From NCBI RefSeq assembly GCF_000016545.1, contig NC_009437.1, positions 723,501-787,500 of the forward strand: 64,000 nt of DNA, in the 5' to 3' direction. The translations under genes and the position numbers were made by a program. This document shows positions 17,936-26,508 of this stretch, piece after piece. Source of the DNA: Caldicellulosiruptor saccharolyticus DSM 8903 (GTDB lineage: Bacteria; Bacillota; Thermoanaerobacteria; Caldicellulosiruptorales; Caldicellulosiruptoraceae). The stretch's first letter is position 1. Each line of letters opens with the position of its first letter. Under the pieces are notes generated by a model. That model had not been told where the DNA came from. It saw nothing but the letters and a program-made list of their open reading frames with translations, and did not search any database.

Positions 17936-19651
17936 TTAGTTTTCTAATTTCAAGACTCTAAAACTTGTTGGTTCTAAGTTGATTTCATAGATATTTTCAT
18001 TTTCTGATATCATTGAGACTTTAAGATCAGAAGCTTTTAAAGGATCAATAAGTTTCTTATTTTTGTTCTTAATGTGTATATTTACCTTAGTTCTGTAAGG
18101 CAAGAAAGACTCTATTATGAATGTATCATTGCTGTATACAAAAATGCCTATCTTTTCCTCGGCTTCAATGTATAAATCAAAATTTTTCATAAATACCTTT
18201 CGAATTTCTGTCAAGACATCAAGTGGCCAGTTGTAGATGTCTGAGTAGTTTTCAGGTATTGTCAATGTATAAATAGTTCCTTTGCCATAAGAGTCTTTCA
18301 TCAGGACAGGAAAATTGTTTTCACCTGAGATTGCGACAATCTCTTGCCATGACGCATTTATCCTGTGCTCTAAGACAGGAATTAGTATTTCTTTTTTACC
18401 ATATACATACTTTGAAAATGAACACACTTCTGTTTTGATGGCAAATAAGTTTGTAAAAACCTTTTTGTCTGTCACTCTCACAGAGGTTAAATCTTCAATT
18501 CCTTTTCCTTGCATGGCCTTTAAAAAACCAGATGTCATTATTACATCTTTTCCAGCTAAAAGATGTTCTTTTAACTTTTGCAGGATATCTTTGTCATCTG
18601 CACAGTCAGCTGTGATAAAAACAATATTACTGCTTTCAGGAAAATATGGTGTGAGTTTGAAGGGTATTCCAACCATTCCTAAGTAGTCGTAAACATGGTC
18701 TTCACCATATGAATTAAATGGATGATAAACAGGAATTCCTATAGGATTTTCAATGTATTTACAAATCTCATCAAGATGACGCAGCTGCAGTCCAAGTGCT
18801 GGGACAAATACAGAGTTTCTCAGGTGCGAAAAGTCAAACAAGGTTATCTCTTTTGCCTTTGCGAATACAGTTAAATTTGCTTGTTCAAGGTAGCTGCCAA
18901 TATTATACAGACAATCTAAAGAGTCAAACCATCCACCAAGGTTTTTGCCTGGTTTTAGATTTTCAAACCATCTCAAAAGTGAATAGCTTGCATATCTTGG
19001 AAGATGCTGCTGTGTGTAAGCAGGGTCGCGGGTCTCTGTGCCTGTGTAGACATAGTCAAATAGTTCTACCTGAGTTTGAGGGTTGTAACCTGTCTCTTGA
19101 TAGGATTCTATCCAATTTGGGTATTTGATTATTAATTTTACATTTGGATTAACACTTTTTGCAGGCTTTATCACGTACTCTCTTGAAACCTCTGTCATTA
19201 AATTTAATCTAAATTCGCTCCAACTAAGGTTTCCTTTTGCACTAATGCAAGATGGGCATGTGCAGGCGGTGAAGAAAAAGTCATCTAAAATGATTTCATC
19301 AAACAAAGAAGATGTATATTGAACAATTTCTTTTAACTTGTCTAAGTGTTTTTGGTTTGTGTAACAGAAAGTATTAAAGATTCTATAATAATCAAGCTCT
19401 TCATTCCCGAACACCACAGTTGCAGTGATTCCACCAGATGTTTTAATATTTTGCCTCTCAAAAAGCTCTTTTATTTTGAGCATCTTCTCTCTTGGGACGG
19501 TATCTGCACCTCTGTGTGTCTCAAGGTATACCTTTGAGATGTCCAAATATCTTTTGAAAAACTCTAAATCTTTTTCAAGAGTTTCAAACTCTACATTTTT
19601 TAAAAATCCAGCAGGGCAGTATATTGCCAGTTTAAAGTTTTTGTATCCCAT
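17936..19651 (-). CDS. Uncharacterised TIM-barrel-like protein (glycosidase-like)
   Basis: A 571-residue cytoplasmic protein, no signal peptide. The first ~330 residues look like a beta/alpha barrel. One strand end carries EIILDDFFFTACTCPSC (about residues 114-130), with two adjacent Asp and three Cys, resembling the putative catalytic strand of uncharacterised glycoside-hydrolase-like barrels. Residues about 340-470 look like a glutamine-amidotransferase-like or beta-galactosidase-trimerisation-like domain (NIVFITADCADD, GKDVIMTSGFLKAM). The last 90 residues are a beta-sandwich. This order resembles GH42-type enzymes, but GH42 catalytic motifs are not recognisable, so no reaction is assigned. 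The start ATG 19651 follows GGAAGG. It heads the run with the nitroreductase and GH28 genes, which suggests a role in sugar-oligomer metabolism. Confidence 0.75.
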   Translation of the reverse strand: MGYKNFKLAIYCPAGFLKNVEFETLEKDLEFFKRYLDISKVYLETHRGADTVPREKMLKIKELFERQNIKTSGGITATVVFGNEELDYYRIFNTFCYTNQKHLDKLKEIVQYTSSLFDEIILDDFFFTACTCPSCISAKGNLSWSEFRLNLMTEVSREYVIKPAKSVNPNVKLIIKYPNWIESYQETGYNPQTQVELFDYVYTGTETRDPAYTQQHLPRYASYSLLRWFENLKPGKNLGGWFDSLDCLYNIGSYLEQANLTVFAKAKEITLFDFSHLRNSVFVPALGLQLRHLDEICKYIENPIGIPVYHPFNSYGEDHVYDYLGMVGIPFKLTPYFPESSNIVFITADCADDKDILQKLKEHLLAGKDVIMTSGFLKAMQGKGIEDLTSVRVTDKKVFTNLFAIKTEVCSFSKYVYGKKEILIPVLEHRINASWQEIVAISGENNFPVLMKDSYGKGTIYTLTIPENYSDIYNWPLDVLTEIRKVFMKNFDLYIEAEEKIGIFVYSNDTFIIESFLPYRTKVNIHIKNKNKKLIDPLKASDLKVSMISENENIYEINLEPTSFRVLKLEN

Positions 19652-19824
19652 TTGCGAAAACCTTCCTTTCAGAATTTGAGTAAATCGATTACAAAGAATA
19701 TTATACTACTTAAAATTTTCATTACAATCTTTTTTAAGTAAAATAAAAAGTAATGCCTACAAATACAATGCTGTATAGTATATAATAATTCTCAAAATTT
19801 GTCTTAAAGGAAGGTAGTTTTTAG

Positions 19825-20616
19825 ATGAAGCTATATCAGGTAGATGCATTTACGGACAAATTGTTTAAGGGTAACCCAGCAGGAGTTTGTATATTGGAAG
19901 ATTCATTGAGTGAAGAGGTAATGCAAAATATTGCAATGGAAATGAACTTGTCTGAAACTGCTTTTTTACAAAATCAGGGTGATTATTATTTGCTAAGATG
20001 GTTTACCCCTGAAACAGAGGTTGATCTTTGCGGTCATGCAACCTTGGCAAGTGCTCATATTTTGTGGGAAGAAGGATATGTTGAAAAAGAAAAAGAGATT
20101 GTTTTTCACACAAAAAGTGGTATTCTCAAAGCAAAAAGAGAAGGTGAGTATATTACACTTGATTTTCCTTTGGAAGAGCCCAAAGCGACAAGTGTGCCAG
20201 AATATCTTGTTAAGGCATTGAATATTCCGTTGTTGTACGTAGGAAAAAACAGAATGGATTACTTGGTTGAAACTGAAAGTGAAGAAATATTAAGAAATCT
20301 CAAACCAGATTTTGAATTACTTAAGAAAGTGGATACGCGAGGAGTAATTGTGACTGCCAAATCTTCAAGCCCTGAATTTGACTTTGTTTCAAGATTTTTT
20401 GCGCCAAAAGTAGGTGTAAATGAAGATCCTGTGACTGGTTCTGCCCACACTGCTTTAGCACCATACTGGAGCAAAAAGCTGCAAAAGACACAACTTGTGG
20501 CTTATCAGGCTTCAAAAAGAGGAGGAGTGCTAAAACTCAGAATAGATGACCAAAGAGTGTATATAAGTGGCAAGGCAATTACTTTTTTCAAAGCAGAAAT
20601 AAAGGACTGCCAATAA
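19825..20616 (+). CDS. PhzF-family isomerase/epimerase-like protein
   Basis: A 263-residue protein of the PhzF (diaminopimelate-epimerase fold) family. The N-terminus has YQVDAFTDKLFKGNPAGVCI (residues 4-23), the catalytic Glu is in MNLSETAFLQ (about residue 45), and the second half has a DPVTGSAHTALAPYW motif (about 203-217) typical of the family. Such proteins isomerise small acids; the substrate here is unknown and phenazine synthesis is not implied. Length is usual (about 260-290). It is transcribed divergently from the TIM-barrel-like gene, with TATAAT at 19781-19786 in the 172-bp gap. Its last codons lie in a palindrome that also ends the convergent gene. Confidence 0.9.
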   Translation: MKLYQVDAFTDKLFKGNPAGVCILEDSLSEEVMQNIAMEMNLSETAFLQNQGDYYLLRWFTPETEVDLCGHATLASAHILWEEGYVEKEKEIVFHTKSGILKAKREGEYITLDFPLEEPKATSVPEYLVKALNIPLLYVGKNRMDYLVETESEEILRNLKPDFELLKKVDTRGVIVTAKSSSPEFDFVSRFFAPKVGVNEDPVTGSAHTALAPYWSKKLQKTQLVAYQASKRGGVLKLRIDDQRVYISGKAITFFKAEIKDCQ

Positions 20617-20645
20617 GCATCAGTTCAGGCAGTCCCTGTTTTCTT
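20604..20645. terminator. Bidirectional terminator overlapping the ends of two convergent genes
   Basis: GGACTGCC (20604-20611) pairs with GGCAGTCC (20628-20635), followed by CTGTTTTCTTCTTT. The left arm encodes the last residues of PhzF (DCQ) and the right arm, on the other strand, encodes the last residues of the Fe-S protein (DCLN). Confidence 0.7.
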
Positions 20646-21120
20646 CTTTAATCCTTGTAGCCCTTTCAAATGCTTCTTTGACAACAGCAGCACAGCACTT
20701 TCCAGTTGGATTGTTTATCTCACATTTGCAATCTTTCATTGCACCTGTGATTTTACATGCTTCACTGAGAGTTTTTGCCCCTTTTTTTAAAACCGCATCC
20801 ATTATATCTTCTTCTGTAACCTTGCCACAATAGCATACATACTTGGGATTTGCATCTTTTTTAAGCCAAATTGGTACCTTTAGCTGTTGCTTGTAAAAGA
20901 CATTTTCGCCTTGGTAATGTCCTACATCACACTCTGGGTTTGTGCACAGGAAATAGTCATTAATTCCTATTTGAGGCAAATACTCATCTAAAACAATATG
21001 CTTTACAGTGAAATTCTTAACGAGTATTCCTTGGTGTTTGCAAATAGGACAGGTTTGAGAGGGAGTTTCAATGTAGCTGCTTTCACAGCATGAGAAGTTA
21101 GAAAGTGTGCAACAGTCCAT
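20620..21120 (-). CDS. CopZ-like iron-sulfur metallochaperone-type protein
   Basis: A 166-residue cysteine-rich protein. The N-terminal half has CPICKHQG (about residue 20), FLCTNPECDVGHY (about 57-69) and a hydrophobic core like the zinc/[2Fe-2S] domain of Archaeoglobus CopZ. The C-terminal half is BFD-like: CYCGKVTEEDIMDAV (about 96-110) and later CKC and CCA cysteines that could bind a [2Fe-2S] cluster. The heavy-metal-associated domain found in full CopZ is absent, so copper delivery is uncertain. The start ATG 21120 has GGGAGG just upstream, overlapping the end of the flavin reductase gene (6-bp gap), so the two are translationally linked. A redox pairing with the flavin reductase is plausible but inferred. 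Confidence 0.8.
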   Translation of the reverse strand: MDCCTLSNFSCCESSYIETPSQTCPICKHQGILVKNFTVKHIVLDEYLPQIGINDYFLCTNPECDVGHYQGENVFYKQQLKVPIWLKKDANPKYVCYCGKVTEEDIMDAVLKKGAKTLSEACKITGAMKDCKCEINNPTGKCCAAVVKEAFERATRIKEENRDCLN

Positions 21121-21126
21121 TATTTT

Positions 21127-21639
21127 TTATTCCTCCCTCTTTAGCACTTTAACAATTTCCCCAATAAACATTCTATGATAATCTTTTGCAATGTAAAAAT
21201 TGTCAATGCTTTTGTCAAGGAAATTCTCAGGGATTATATCTTGAAAATAAATCTTTTTGCAAATCAAGACAAGATTAGCTTCATCGAAAAACACTGTTTT
21301 GAACTCTTCATCTTCTCTGGGGGTGAGCTTTGCCATCTCAACCTTATTAACATCTTTGCCAGAATATTTGCCGCAGATTTCAAGAGCTGACCTATACTCC
21401 CTACCGAAAAACGAGAGTGTAAAGAATTCATTTTCTTCAACAAACTTTCTTGTAAACCTCTGGGGCCTTATTACACAAAAGGCAACAGGCCTTTCCCAAA
21501 TATAGCCAAGGCTTCCCCAGCTTGCAGTCATTGTGTTAAATGAGTTGATGTTCCCTGCTGTAATGAGCATCCACTCTTTTCCAATTAGAGTAAAGGGGTT
21601 AAAATTGAGGTCTTCAATTTTGACCATTTTGTGTGCCAT
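21127..21639 (-). CDS. Flavin reductase-like FMN-binding protein
   Basis: A 170-residue protein with the split-barrel flavin reductase fold. Family features are the early GKEWMLITAGNINSFNTMTA stretch (about 20-39), WGSLGYIWERPVAFCVIRPQ (about 41-60) and a downstream NEFFTLSFF strand (about 70-78). Such proteins bind FMN and either reduce free flavin or pass electrons to a partner. The start ATG 21639 follows GAGGTGA. It is the first gene of a two-gene unit with the Fe-S protein, which suggests that the two form an electron-transfer pair, an inference from position only. Confidence 0.88.
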   Translation of the reverse strand: MAHKMVKIEDLNFNPFTLIGKEWMLITAGNINSFNTMTASWGSLGYIWERPVAFCVIRPQRFTRKFVEENEFFTLSFFGREYRSALEICGKYSGKDVNKVEMAKLTPREDEEFKTVFFDEANLVLICKKIYFQDIIPENFLDKSIDNFYIAKDYHRMFIGEIVKVLKREE

Positions 21640-21832
21640 GAAAAATCACCTCGATAAAAATTTTGAAATTCTTAGAGTTTGCGATTGCCCTCTAAAACTT
21701 AAATATACTACAATGAATTTTAGTTTTCAAATCATCTTAACTGCAAAATTCAACAAATAGAGGAATTATAGTAGTCTTTTTCATTGGACAAACAAAACTC
21801 TGAATACTAATTAAAGACTGTCTTCAATAATA

Positions 21833-21861
21833 TTGCAAAAATAGTTGTAATGATGTATAAT
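21833..21861 (+). promoter_or_regulatory. Sigma-A promoter of the oligoendopeptidase gene
   Basis: TTGCAA (21833-21838), 17 bp, TATAAT (21856-21861). Transcript start is expected near 21868, giving a leader of about 70 nt. The leader has AAGGGGGAAG (21911-21920) and then a small GCGG/CCGC hairpin before the ATG. The rest of the 300-bp gap holds nothing else I recognise. Confidence 0.7.
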
Positions 21862-21940
21862 TTATACCAAATTTAATGTATAAAAGCACATATGAATACA
21901 ATTTTAAGAAAGGGGGAAGGCGGTAGTTTCCGCGAACAAA

Positions 21941-23821
21941 ATGAAAAGGATGCATTTAAGAAAACTTTTAGTCTTTGCTATTATCTTCTGTTTTATTGTC
22001 ACTACAGTTATTGGTTTTGCTTCAGAAGGTGTAAAAAAACGAAGTGAAATCCCTGACAAGTACAAGTGGAATCTTGAAGAGATTTATAGCTCTCCAGATA
22101 AATGGAATGCTGATCTAAACAAGGTTTTGAATTACTACATCCCTAAATTTAAGAACTACCAGGGTAAGCTTTCAGACAAGAATAAGTTACTTGAATGTTT
22201 GAAACTAAGAGATGAGATGATGAGAATTGCAGACAAAGTCTATGTTTATGCTCATATGAAGGCTGATGAAAATCAAGCTGATAACAAGGCAAATGAGATG
22301 AGGTCAAAATCTGAGACGATGTATGCACAAGTCTCAGCTGCTGTTTCGTTTATCCAGCCTGAACTTTTGCGGTTGCCAGAAAAGACTTTAAAATCATATA
22401 TGCAGGATAAAAGTTTTGCAGACTACAAAATGTATCTTGATATGGTTTTAAAGCAAAAGCCTCATACTCTATCTCCAGAAGGTGAACAGTTATTAGCCTT
22501 AGCTCAGGATTTTGCAGGTTCACCTTACAGTATATTTACTCAGCTAAAATATGCAGACCTTACATTCCCAAAAATAAAAGATGATAAAGGCAATGAGATT
22601 CAACTTACAGAAGCAAGCTATGGCAAGTATCTTGAAAGCAAAGATAGAGATTTCAGAAAGAGAGCATTTGAAGGTATATATTCCTCATTTGACAAAGTTA
22701 AGAACACATTGGCGGCTACATTGACTGCTGAGGTAAAGAAAAATGTATTTTTTGCAAAGGCAAGAAAATATAATTCAGCATTAGAGGCTTCTTTAGCACA
22801 GGAATTTATTCCAAGGAGTGTTTATGATAATCTTATCAAGGCAGTTAATAACAATATCAAGTATTTGCATAAATATGTAGAGCTTAGGAAGAAAGTACTC
22901 AATCTTGACAAGGTTCATATATATGATATGTATGTTCCGCTTGTCGCAAATTATGAAGTGAATATTGAATATGAACAGGCGAAGAACTTAATTTTAGAGG
23001 GTTTAAAGCCACTTGGGAATGATTATTTAAATGTTTTAAACATTGCCTTCAACAATAGGTGGATAGACGTATTTGAGACCGAGAACAAGTATACAGGTGG
23101 ATATCAATGGGGTGCATATGATACACATCCTTATATCCTTATGAACTATAACAATACTATGGATTCTGTTTTGACTCTTGCTCATGAACTTGGGCATGCT
23201 ATAAATTCATATTATACAAACAAGACACAAAAGTATATAAATTCCAATGTACCAATCTTCACAGCCGAGGTTGCCTCAACAACAAATGAGCTTCTTATGA
23301 TTAACTATTTACTTAAGAAAGCAAAAAGTGATGATGAAAGACTTTATCTACTAAATACCTTAGTAGAAAATATAAGAGGTACTGTTTATACTCAGGTTAT
23401 GTATGCGGAGTTTGAAAAGGAAATCCATTAAAGAGTAGAGAAAGGCGAAGCACTTTCTGCAGAAACTTTGTGCAATATTTGGGGTAACTTGATGAAGAAG
23501 TACTATGGTGATAATTTTGAAGTTGATAAGCTTGCAACATTGTGGTGGGCAAGGATACCACACTTTTACATGAACTTTTATGTTTATAAATACGCAACCT
23601 CTATGGCTGCTGCAAACGAGGTTGTAAAGAATATTGAAAAGGGCAATACTGCGAAGTATATAGAGTTCTTAAAAGCAGGAAGTTCAGATTATCCGATCAA
23701 TGTTCTTAAAAAAGCAGGTGTTGATATGACATCAACAAAGCCTGTTGACAATTTGCTAACTTACTTTGGACAGCTTGTTGACGAGATGGAAAAGATATTG
23801 AAAAAGCAAGGAAAAATATAA
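21941..23821 (+). pseudogene. pepF: Secreted oligoendopeptidase F (M3B), interrupted by an in-frame stop
   Basis: The full frame would encode about 625 residues. A signal peptide (residues 1-27) makes this an exported form, while most PepF enzymes are cytoplasmic. The helical M3B fold follows, with zinc motif LAHELGHAINSYYT (about residues 415-428). The frame is broken by a TAA at 23429-23431, between FEKEIH and RVEKGEALSAE. The downstream part (to 23821) continues in the same frame and keeps the conserved WWARIPHFYMNFYVYKYATS segment, which carries residues near the active site. One base change at that codon would restore the gene. The truncated 496-residue product lacks the last ~130 residues and is unlikely to be active. 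It may be a recent mutation, a strain polymorphism or a sequencing error. A strong terminator follows. Confidence 0.9.
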
Positions 23822-23854
23822 AAGCAGAGAGATTGGCATATATAAAGAATGTTG

Positions 23855-23905
23855 AAAGGGGACTATTCAAAAGGCAAAGTGAATAGTCCCCTTTTCGTTT
23901 TTTCA
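23855..23905 (+). terminator. Strong intrinsic terminator
   Basis: AAGGGGACTATTC (from 23856) pairs with GAATAGTCCCCTT (from 23881), followed by TTCGTTTTTT. It separates the peptidase gene from the pullulanase gene. Confidence 0.85.
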
Positions 23906-23998
23906 ATAAAACTTTTAGGGTATTAAAAAATCAATAAAGATGAATTAGAATAATCTTATTGTCATATTCTAAATCATAAGAATGATAGGGTGAGTTTG

Positions 23999-26476
23999 AT
24001 GATAGTGAAAGCATATATAGACGATTTTAACGAGATAACAGTAGTACTTGCTCAGATGGTTCATTCAGTTAAAAAGGAAGATTTCAAGGTTTTTTTAGAT
24101 GATCAGGAAATAGATATTGAAAAGGTAGAAAAGCTCATGCCACACTCAGAAAATCCATTTGAAGCAGAAACAAGAGGCTATGAAATCTGCGAACAAAAAG
24201 GAAAGATTAGATTTGTTTTAAAAGAAGGACACTTTGATTTTCACAGAAAGTCTACGGTAAGGCCAGTTTTTGTTATTGGGGATATGAACAACTGGACAAT
24301 TTCGCCTGAGTGGGAACTTACTTATTCAAAACTCAGGGGAAGGTATGAGCTTATAAAAGATTTAAAGGATATTAAGATTGGGCAAAAGTTTAAATTTGCA
24401 GAAGGAGCAAGCCGAAAACTTTGGTATCCTCCAGGATATGGAAATGATATTGTAATAGAGGACTATTTTGACAGAGAAGCAGCTTTCACAAACATGGTGA
24501 AAATTACAACTACCAAAAGGCTTTGGGCAAATTTAAAATACAAAGTAGTGTACAAAAACGAATACAAATATGCACGTCCAAGAGAGATTTTGACAAGAAA
24601 CGAGTATTTCTATGCTGGGGAGCTTGGTGCAAGGTATGAACCATATGGAACCTATTTTAGACTCTGGGCTCCAACTGCCTATAAAGTAAAGATTCAGATA
24701 TTTGATGAGCATGAAAATTTCAAATTTGGAAAGGAAATGTCAAGGGCAGAGAATGGTACTTGGGATGTATATCTCCCAGGGGATTTAAAGAATCATTTTT
24801 ACCTTTACGAAATCTGGCATTACAATTACGAAGATGATGAAGGCTATATTGTATATCACGTCCCAGACCCGTACTCTAAGGCATCTTCGTCAAACTCTGG
24901 CAAAAGTTATATATTTGACCCCGCAGATGGCTTGATAGATGGATGGCAAGCTGATAGTTTTGTTGATAATATTGAAAAGCAAGATGATGCTATAATCTAT
25001 GAGATGCATGTAAGAGATTTTACAATTGACCAAAGCTCTGGAATTGGTGAGAATTTAAGAGGAAAGTTTTTAGGTTTTTGTCAGGAAGGATATTACAAGG
25101 AAGGGATTTCAACCGGTCTTTTGCACCTAAAAGAGCTTGGAGTGACTCATGTTCATCTTTTACCAATATCTGATTTTGGGAGTGTTGATGACAAAAACCC
25201 AGACAAAAGATACAATTGGGGATATGACCCAGTGCTTTACCAGTGTCCTGAGTATTGGTACTCGACAAAAAGCGGTGGTATTGAAGCGCTGAAAGAACTT
25301 AGAACAATGATAAAAAAGCTTCATGAAAATGGAATTGGAGTGGTGATGGATGTTGTTTTCAATCACACATATCACACAAAGGGCGGAAAATTCTCTATAT
25401 TTGACAAGATTGTACCTGAATACTTTTACAGGGTAGATGACTATGGAGATTATTCAAATGCAACAGGGTGTGGGAATGAACTTGCAACAGAAAAACCAAT
25501 GGTGAGGAAATTCATCCTTGACACTATTATCTACTGGACAGAGGAGTTTCACATAGACGGTTTCAGGTTTGACCTGATGGGGCTTATTGACTGTAAAACA
25601 ATGAGGCAAGTTGCTAATGAGGTGCGAAAACGAAATCCCAAAGCGTTGGTTTATGGCGAAGGTTGGGTGATGGGCAACAGTACCTGCCTTGTCGAAGAGA
25701 TGGCTACAATCTTGTCATCTTGTCATCAAGGCTATTCAATCGGACTTTTTAACGACAGGATTAGAGACGCTATAAGAGGTGACCTTGACGGCTACAAAAC
25801 AGGATATGTGCATGGAAATCTATCAGATGTTGGGAGGCTAAAACAAGGTATCAAAGCGGCAATTGATGATTTTGCAAAAGAACCTGATGAATGTGTAAAC
25901 TATGTTTCCTGTCATGACAACTTGACACTTTTTGACAAGTTGCAAAAGACAATGGTTGGTGAGGACATCTTTTGGATTGACAGGGCATCAAGGCTTGCAA
26001 ATGCCATTGTGCTGACATCGCAAGGGGTTGCTTTTTTGCATGGTGGAGTTGAGTTTAACAGGAGCAAAGGTGGTCATCCTAATACCTATAACGCAGGAGA
26101 TAACATAAACAAAATTGATTGGAGTTTAAAAGAGAAATTTTTTGACACGTTTAAGTTTTACTGTGATTTGATAAACCTGAGAAGAAAGCACATTGCTTTT
26201 AGGATGAGGTCAAGCGGAGAGATAAAGAAATACTTAAGATTTATTCCTGCACCAGATGGGGTTGTTGCTTTTATAATAACATACCCATATGATGAGTGGA
26301 AAAAGATTATTGTTGCCTACAATCCTTTTAAGGAAAAGAAGATTTTGCAGCTTCCAGAAGGTAGCTGGTATGTAAAAGCAAATGATGGCATTGTGTTTCC
26401 CGACTCTTTTGAAAAAGAAGCAATAGGCAGCTTTGAAATTGCACCAGTGAGCCTTTTTATTGCATACCAGAAATAG
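23999..26476 (+). CDS. pulA: Type I pullulanase, cytoplasmic
   Basis: An 825-residue debranching enzyme of GH13_14 that cleaves alpha-1,6 links in pullulan and branched maltodextrins. Residues 1-200 are beta-sandwich domains with a starch-binding-like FVIGDMNNW stretch. A CBM48-like domain follows ([20 protein letters not shown], about 218-237), then the catalytic barrel with the type I signature YNWGYDP. Catalytic residues are D525 in FRFDLMG (nucleophile), E554 in VYGEGW (acid/base) and D640 in SCHDNLTLFD. There is no signal peptide, so it works inside the cell, unlike the secreted paralogue at 47.3 kb. The start is ATG 23999, preceded by AGGGTGAG; a GTG three codons upstream overlaps that site. 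It stands alone after a terminator, next to the convergent DUF58 gene. Confidence 0.95.
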   Translation: MIVKAYIDDFNEITVVLAQMVHSVKKEDFKVFLDDQEIDIEKVEKLMPHSENPFEAETRGYEICEQKGKIRFVLKEGHFDFHRKSTVRPVFVIGDMNNWTISPEWELTYSKLRGRYELIKDLKDIKIGQKFKFAEGASRKLWYPPGYGNDIVIEDYFDREAAFTNMVKITTTKRLWANLKYKVVYKNEYKYARPREILTRNEYFYAGELGARYEPYGTYFRLWAPTAYKVKIQIFDEHENFKFGKEMSRAENGTWDVYLPGDLKNHFYLYEIWHYNYEDDEGYIVYHVPDPYSKASSSNSGKSYIFDPADGLIDGWQADSFVDNIEKQDDAIIYEMHVRDFTIDQSSGIGENLRGKFLGFCQEGYYKEGISTGLLHLKELGVTHVHLLPISDFGSVDDKNPDKRYNWGYDPVLYQCPEYWYSTKSGGIEALKELRTMIKKLHENGIGVVMDVVFNHTYHTKGGKFSIFDKIVPEYFYRVDDYGDYSNATGCGNELATEKPMVRKFILDTIIYWTEEFHIDGFRFDLMGLIDCKTMRQVANEVRKRNPKALVYGEGWVMGNSTCLVEEMATILSSCHQGYSIGLFNDRIRDAIRGDLDGYKTGYVHGNLSDVGRLKQGIKAAIDDFAKEPDECVNYVSCHDNLTLFDKLQKTMVGEDIFWIDRASRLANAIVLTSQGVAFLHGGVEFNRSKGGHPNTYNAGDNINKIDWSLKEKFFDTFKFYCDLINLRRKHIAFRMRSSGEIKKYLRFIPAPDGVVAFIITYPYDEWKKIIVAYNPFKEKKILQLPEGSWYVKANDGIVFPDSFEKEAIGSFEIAPVSLFIAYQK

Positions 26477-26508
26477 TCAAAATTGGTGTTAAACGAACTC
26501 AAAATGGT

